Assembly (NCBI RefSeq): GCF_018691265.1
Contig: NW_024881301.1
Location: 16,101,252-16,165,251 of the forward strand
Length of the DNA: 64,000 nucleotides
Direction: 5' to 3'
DNA from: Tyto alba
Lineage: Eukaryota > Chordata > Aves > Strigiformes > Tytonidae
Position numbers and translations under genes: made by a program. Of this stretch, positions 60,356 through 64,000 are shown one piece after another. The notes below the pieces were generated by a model. It did not search any database, was not told where the DNA came from, and saw only the letters and a program-made list of their open reading frames with translations. The first letter of the stretch is position 1. Each line of letters starts with the position of its first letter.

Positions 60356-60600
60356 CAAAGGTGCAGGGACATGGGAGAGGGCCAGCCCTGCTGGGGTGAA
60401 GGTTCAAATCCCTCTCCCAAAAAGCAGCTCAGCAAATGGTGACAGATGTCACCCTGACAGGGAAAGTGGCAAGCGGCCATCTCAGCTCTGCTTGTAACTT
60501 CTTTCACAAGAGTCAAGCTGCTTTTTCCACTGCATTCAGCATGCTTGTGAGTGCTGGGTTTGTTCAGAAGACAAAAAAGGGCAAGAGCTCTAGAATTCAA
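60356..60600. other. GC-richer patch with a B-box-like motif and hairpin
   Basis: GGGAGAGGG at 60373-60381 is exactly complementary to CCCTCTCCC at 60410-60418. A nested CCAGC/GCTGG hairpin lies at 60382-60394. GGTTCAAATCC at 60401-60411 fits the RNA polymerase III B-box consensus, but I cannot build a full tRNA cloverleaf and see no A-box or T-run terminator. It may be a decayed tRNA-derived SINE or chance. Confidence 0.3.
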
Positions 60601-63600
60601 TAGAAGGTCAGAATGGCAACCTTTTTTGCCGGGTTGGGCTTCCTTTTATACCATGACATCTGGCACCTTTACCAGAACAAATTAGAGCAATTCAATCCAC
60701 CAGCAGGGAAAGTGGGTTTTCTGTTTTTCATATGGCAGAGCTACAAATTTGAGAGAAGGAAATGGGGCTCACAATGACTCAGCATAGCAATAGATTTGCT
60801 ACACTTGTTTTACAGATTCATAAAACAACAAATATAATCAGTGATGAAGTTAAATATGTCCATCCTTCAGCACAACCACCACAAAAGAAAGAGAAGAAAT
60901 AATTACATTGATGAGTTTGCACTTCATTTTCAGCCTGTTACAGCACGAAGCATTAACAGTTCCAAGGAGGCATGCTGCAGAATACATAGCATGCCTCCCT
61001 TTCTCCTGTCTGGCATTTTAATATCTGTGGTTAATGTAATTGCCTTTTATTCTGTATTCCAGTAAATACTAATGCACATTTTACTTAGAGATGAGAGTGT
61101 AGCCTCTTCAGACTATTTGGAATATTAAGTCAGTTACTGATATTAAACATTTTTGCCTATTTAGCCATTTTTAAGCTTTAGTGTTAATATTCTTCTCCCA
61201 CACATAAATACAACCCAATTCTTCCTACTTCCTGCAAACAGGAGAGCTGCACAGTTAATACATCTTCTAGGTACATTAGCTGCAGGCAAAACTGGGTTTT
61301 ACACACGTAATCTATACTCGTTAGTGGGACTCTGTTCAACGGTAAAACAATTTATTGTGTCAAATTGGACTGAACCTAACTTTCAGGGGACTTTACAGCT
61401 TTTAGTGTTAAAATCTTTCCCCTGTAAGAATTCCATTTTCATTTTGATTGTATAAGCTTTCTTTACAAAATATATCTTGCTGTGATCTTTCATTCAAGCA
61501 GAAAAAATGGGTCTTGATGAGATTGAGCAGAATTGTATGCACAATACAAAGTCCCTTCTCCATTAATAAGAAATACCATCTTCTTAATATCAGAGATATT
61601 ATGCTGCCCTCTGTTAACTCAGCATTTGTAAAAATATCCCTTTCAGGCACAAATCTCACTTTCAGCCTGAGACCCTATTCTGACACATCTCTGACACCTT
61701 GCTATTGGGCTGACGGCCAGCAGATGATGCCTTTCACTTGTAGCACTGAGTTACATGAATTTCAAATCTGCCACACTGTTTCTTTCAAACTGTAGATTGT
61801 TTGACTGACTACTATACCCTTATAGAGGGCTTCTGAATGGATATATAATATAAAAAATAAGGTCTTGAAAATAGATCTTTAAGAATACCACAGGTACTCT
61901 TTAAACAGAGATAAGATATTTGTTTATGCTTTGATATGGAAGAACTTCACTCAGTGCAGACTGAGTAGGATTGAAAGACCTAAAAGTTGAGTTCCAGTGA
62001 CACTATAAAATTAATCCATCACTAATTATGGAGTAACTGTTCTAACTCTACCAATAATAGCAACTTCATTTTTTTTTTTCTTTTGCTTTGCTTTCTTTTA
62101 TATCATCACTTGCAATTTTTAATTTTCCAGAATTGTGATCTCTTGAAAATAACATGTGTTACTGACTTTGTTCATAGGGGCATGGTGCAAAGTTTTCACC
62201 CTTCTGTGTATTAGCTCTTATCTGCCAGTGTTTCCTCATTATATCATCTGCAAGCAGACATGATGCTGTTTTCTCAACACAAGCCTTGATACTGAAGGAC
62301 ATCAGTCATCAAAGAGATCAACAATATTTTAAAAAGATGTTGGGAGATTGGTAAATGCTTCTCCATCATCTAGAATGTTAGGAAAAAAAAAAAAATAAAA
62401 TCTTTCTTTACTGGTTATCCAGAAGACTTCAAAAACCCCTTGAAAATGATGCCTTCATTATGGAGAGATTATTGCTTGTATAACCTGCAAGTTGAATCAC
62501 TATTTTTTTGTCCTGTATTTTTTTGTTTAATTTTTGTGGAGTTGGGCACAATTTCTAGAAAGAAGAATGCAAGCCTGTTCTGGTGGAATTTTACTGTAAA
62601 CCCACCCACTTTATACCACTATTTTATATAGTAATCCATAAAAATGCCAGAGCTGATATGTGAGACCTAGTTAACAGAGATTTCATCACTTATTTTCTCA
62701 CAAAAATAATAGTGGTAAAGATAAACCAAGACTTCCACCATTAAGTACAATCTAATATTTAGTTGCTAGAACAAGTCAGGCTGAACAAATGCACAGAACA
62801 AAACTGAATTTACCTAGATATAATCTGTTTGCATTCATCCAATGCAAAGGATCACGCTACCAAGAATAATTTACAAACTGAAGTATGTCTATATTTGGCC
62901 CTTGCCAACACATAGGATTAGTATGAGGAACCACCTGAATTATCAACAAAAGCCTATGAATATTGTTTATTCACAGTTTGCCAAGCACTGATGGGTTAAT
63001 GAATTTTAAAAGGGTACTATTATTTCAGTTAGGTAAAACAGTTACCAAGTTGAAGAGTTTACATTTTATTTAGTACAAACTGTACCGTATCTTGTTTATA
63101 ATAACCAGAAGTCTTAATTTCAGATGATGTGTAGAAGTAAATGCTATGTCTTTTAATGGTCAGCTCAATCTAAGAAAAAACATCTTAACATAGTGGTTAT
63201 GCTATATTCATTTATTAATATGTATCGTACCTCTTTGGAATTACTCATGTAACCTCAGTTTAGGATCAGTTTCAGCACAAGCATATATAGGGCTTTAAGA
63301 AAGTTGCATTTCACAGAGCATATTTCTACCTATAGCCATTTACTTAATGGCACTATTTATTTCAGAGTCAATATTCCTCATCTATATTGTTTCATTGGAA
63401 TATACAGATTCTTGCAAATAATTAATGTCAATGAGCCCTCAGGAGAGGAGCAAAACTATCTAGGGTCTCCTTTATGGTAAATTGTTTCATGTCTTTTGAC
63501 AGTAACAACTGCCTTAGAGAAATTATGTTTTAGGATACTTGGTTTTTGTATTTATTCCATATTCAAAATGACATCCATTTTACTTCTGCTACAAAGAAAC

Positions 63601-64000
63601 CTACTACTTCCTGAACATGCTGACAGAATGTGAATTATATTTAAGGTTAAAAACACACTTTACCGTTCAAAATGCATGTCAACCAAGATAGCACTTTATT
63701 AAATTCTTTCATCTAGCCTTCCTCCCATATATTCCCCTTTAAACAGATGCCTTTTAAATGCTCTGTAATTAATGTTAAACTGGTCTGGTTAGACCAGAGG
63801 AAAAGATCCTGACATGATCGATATCACAACACTTTTCTCCAAAGCTGACTCAAATGACCTGTGAAAAGTACTTTCTAATTTTATAGATTTGCACCTTCAT
63901 ATCCAAAGACAGTGACCAGTGAGCAGAAAATGTAACCTGGACCTAAACCAAAATGACCTGTCCATCAATATTCAAAACCAAGATTACCAATTTAAATAGT
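60601..64000. other. Non-coding AT-rich sequence to window end
   Basis: No supported gene, RNA or mobile element. A 115-codon plus-strand frame at 61448-61795 overlaps an 83-codon minus-strand frame and has no recognisable motif. Confidence 0.6.

Noticed and set aside
1..64000. CRISPR array, tRNA or rRNA genes, operons
   Set aside because: The genome is a vertebrate one. No regularly spaced unique spacers, no foldable full tRNA and no rRNA-like sequence were seen.

Overview
The window looks like AT-rich vertebrate chromosomal DNA, most probably from a bird and possibly a songbird. It shows spliced coding exons with GT/AG junctions, long non-coding stretches, many homopolymer and microsatellite tracts, and two solo LTRs of avian ERVL-like type. 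I recognise no mammalian-type SINE or L1. The bird assignment rests on recalling the LTR sequence style and on the cadherin sequence; I ran no search.

The only gene I can support is the 5' part of a type II classical cadherin on the minus strand, best matched to CDH19 (cadherin-19). Two coding exons are present. The first (9785-9982, with 29 bases of 5' UTR up to 10011) encodes a signal peptide, a very short propeptide, an RVKR furin site and the start of EC1. The second (6144-6438, 295 bases, ending in phase 1) encodes the rest of EC1 and the EC1-EC2 linker. The junctions join in frame (phase 0). Later exons lie off the left edge of the window, and the 5' non-coding exon and promoter were not located. 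Two small oddities are a four-codon upstream ORF in the leader and a His in the usual DxNDN calcium motif.

From about 10 kb to 64 kb I see no convincing protein-coding exon. By synteny (CDH7-CDH19-DSEL in other amniotes) this would be CDH19 intron 1 and/or the gene-poor interval towards DSEL. It holds two plus-strand solo LTRs of different families, 43251-44337 (with internal 46-bp repeats) and 47515-48129 (with a perfect 5-bp target duplication). It also holds a (CGGGA)17 array in a GC-rich pocket (53.9-54.2 kb), unclassified GC-rich patches at 28.0, 30.65-31.43, 46.1-46.45 and 60.36-60.6 kb, a 61-bp perfectly alternating purine/pyrimidine tract, and numerous simple repeats. Nearly all the short open frames in this AT-rich background look like chance.

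I did not find a novel multi-gene system. The items worth a second look are the cadherin substitutions and uORF, the G-quadruplex-prone pentamer array, and the unclassified GC-rich islands.
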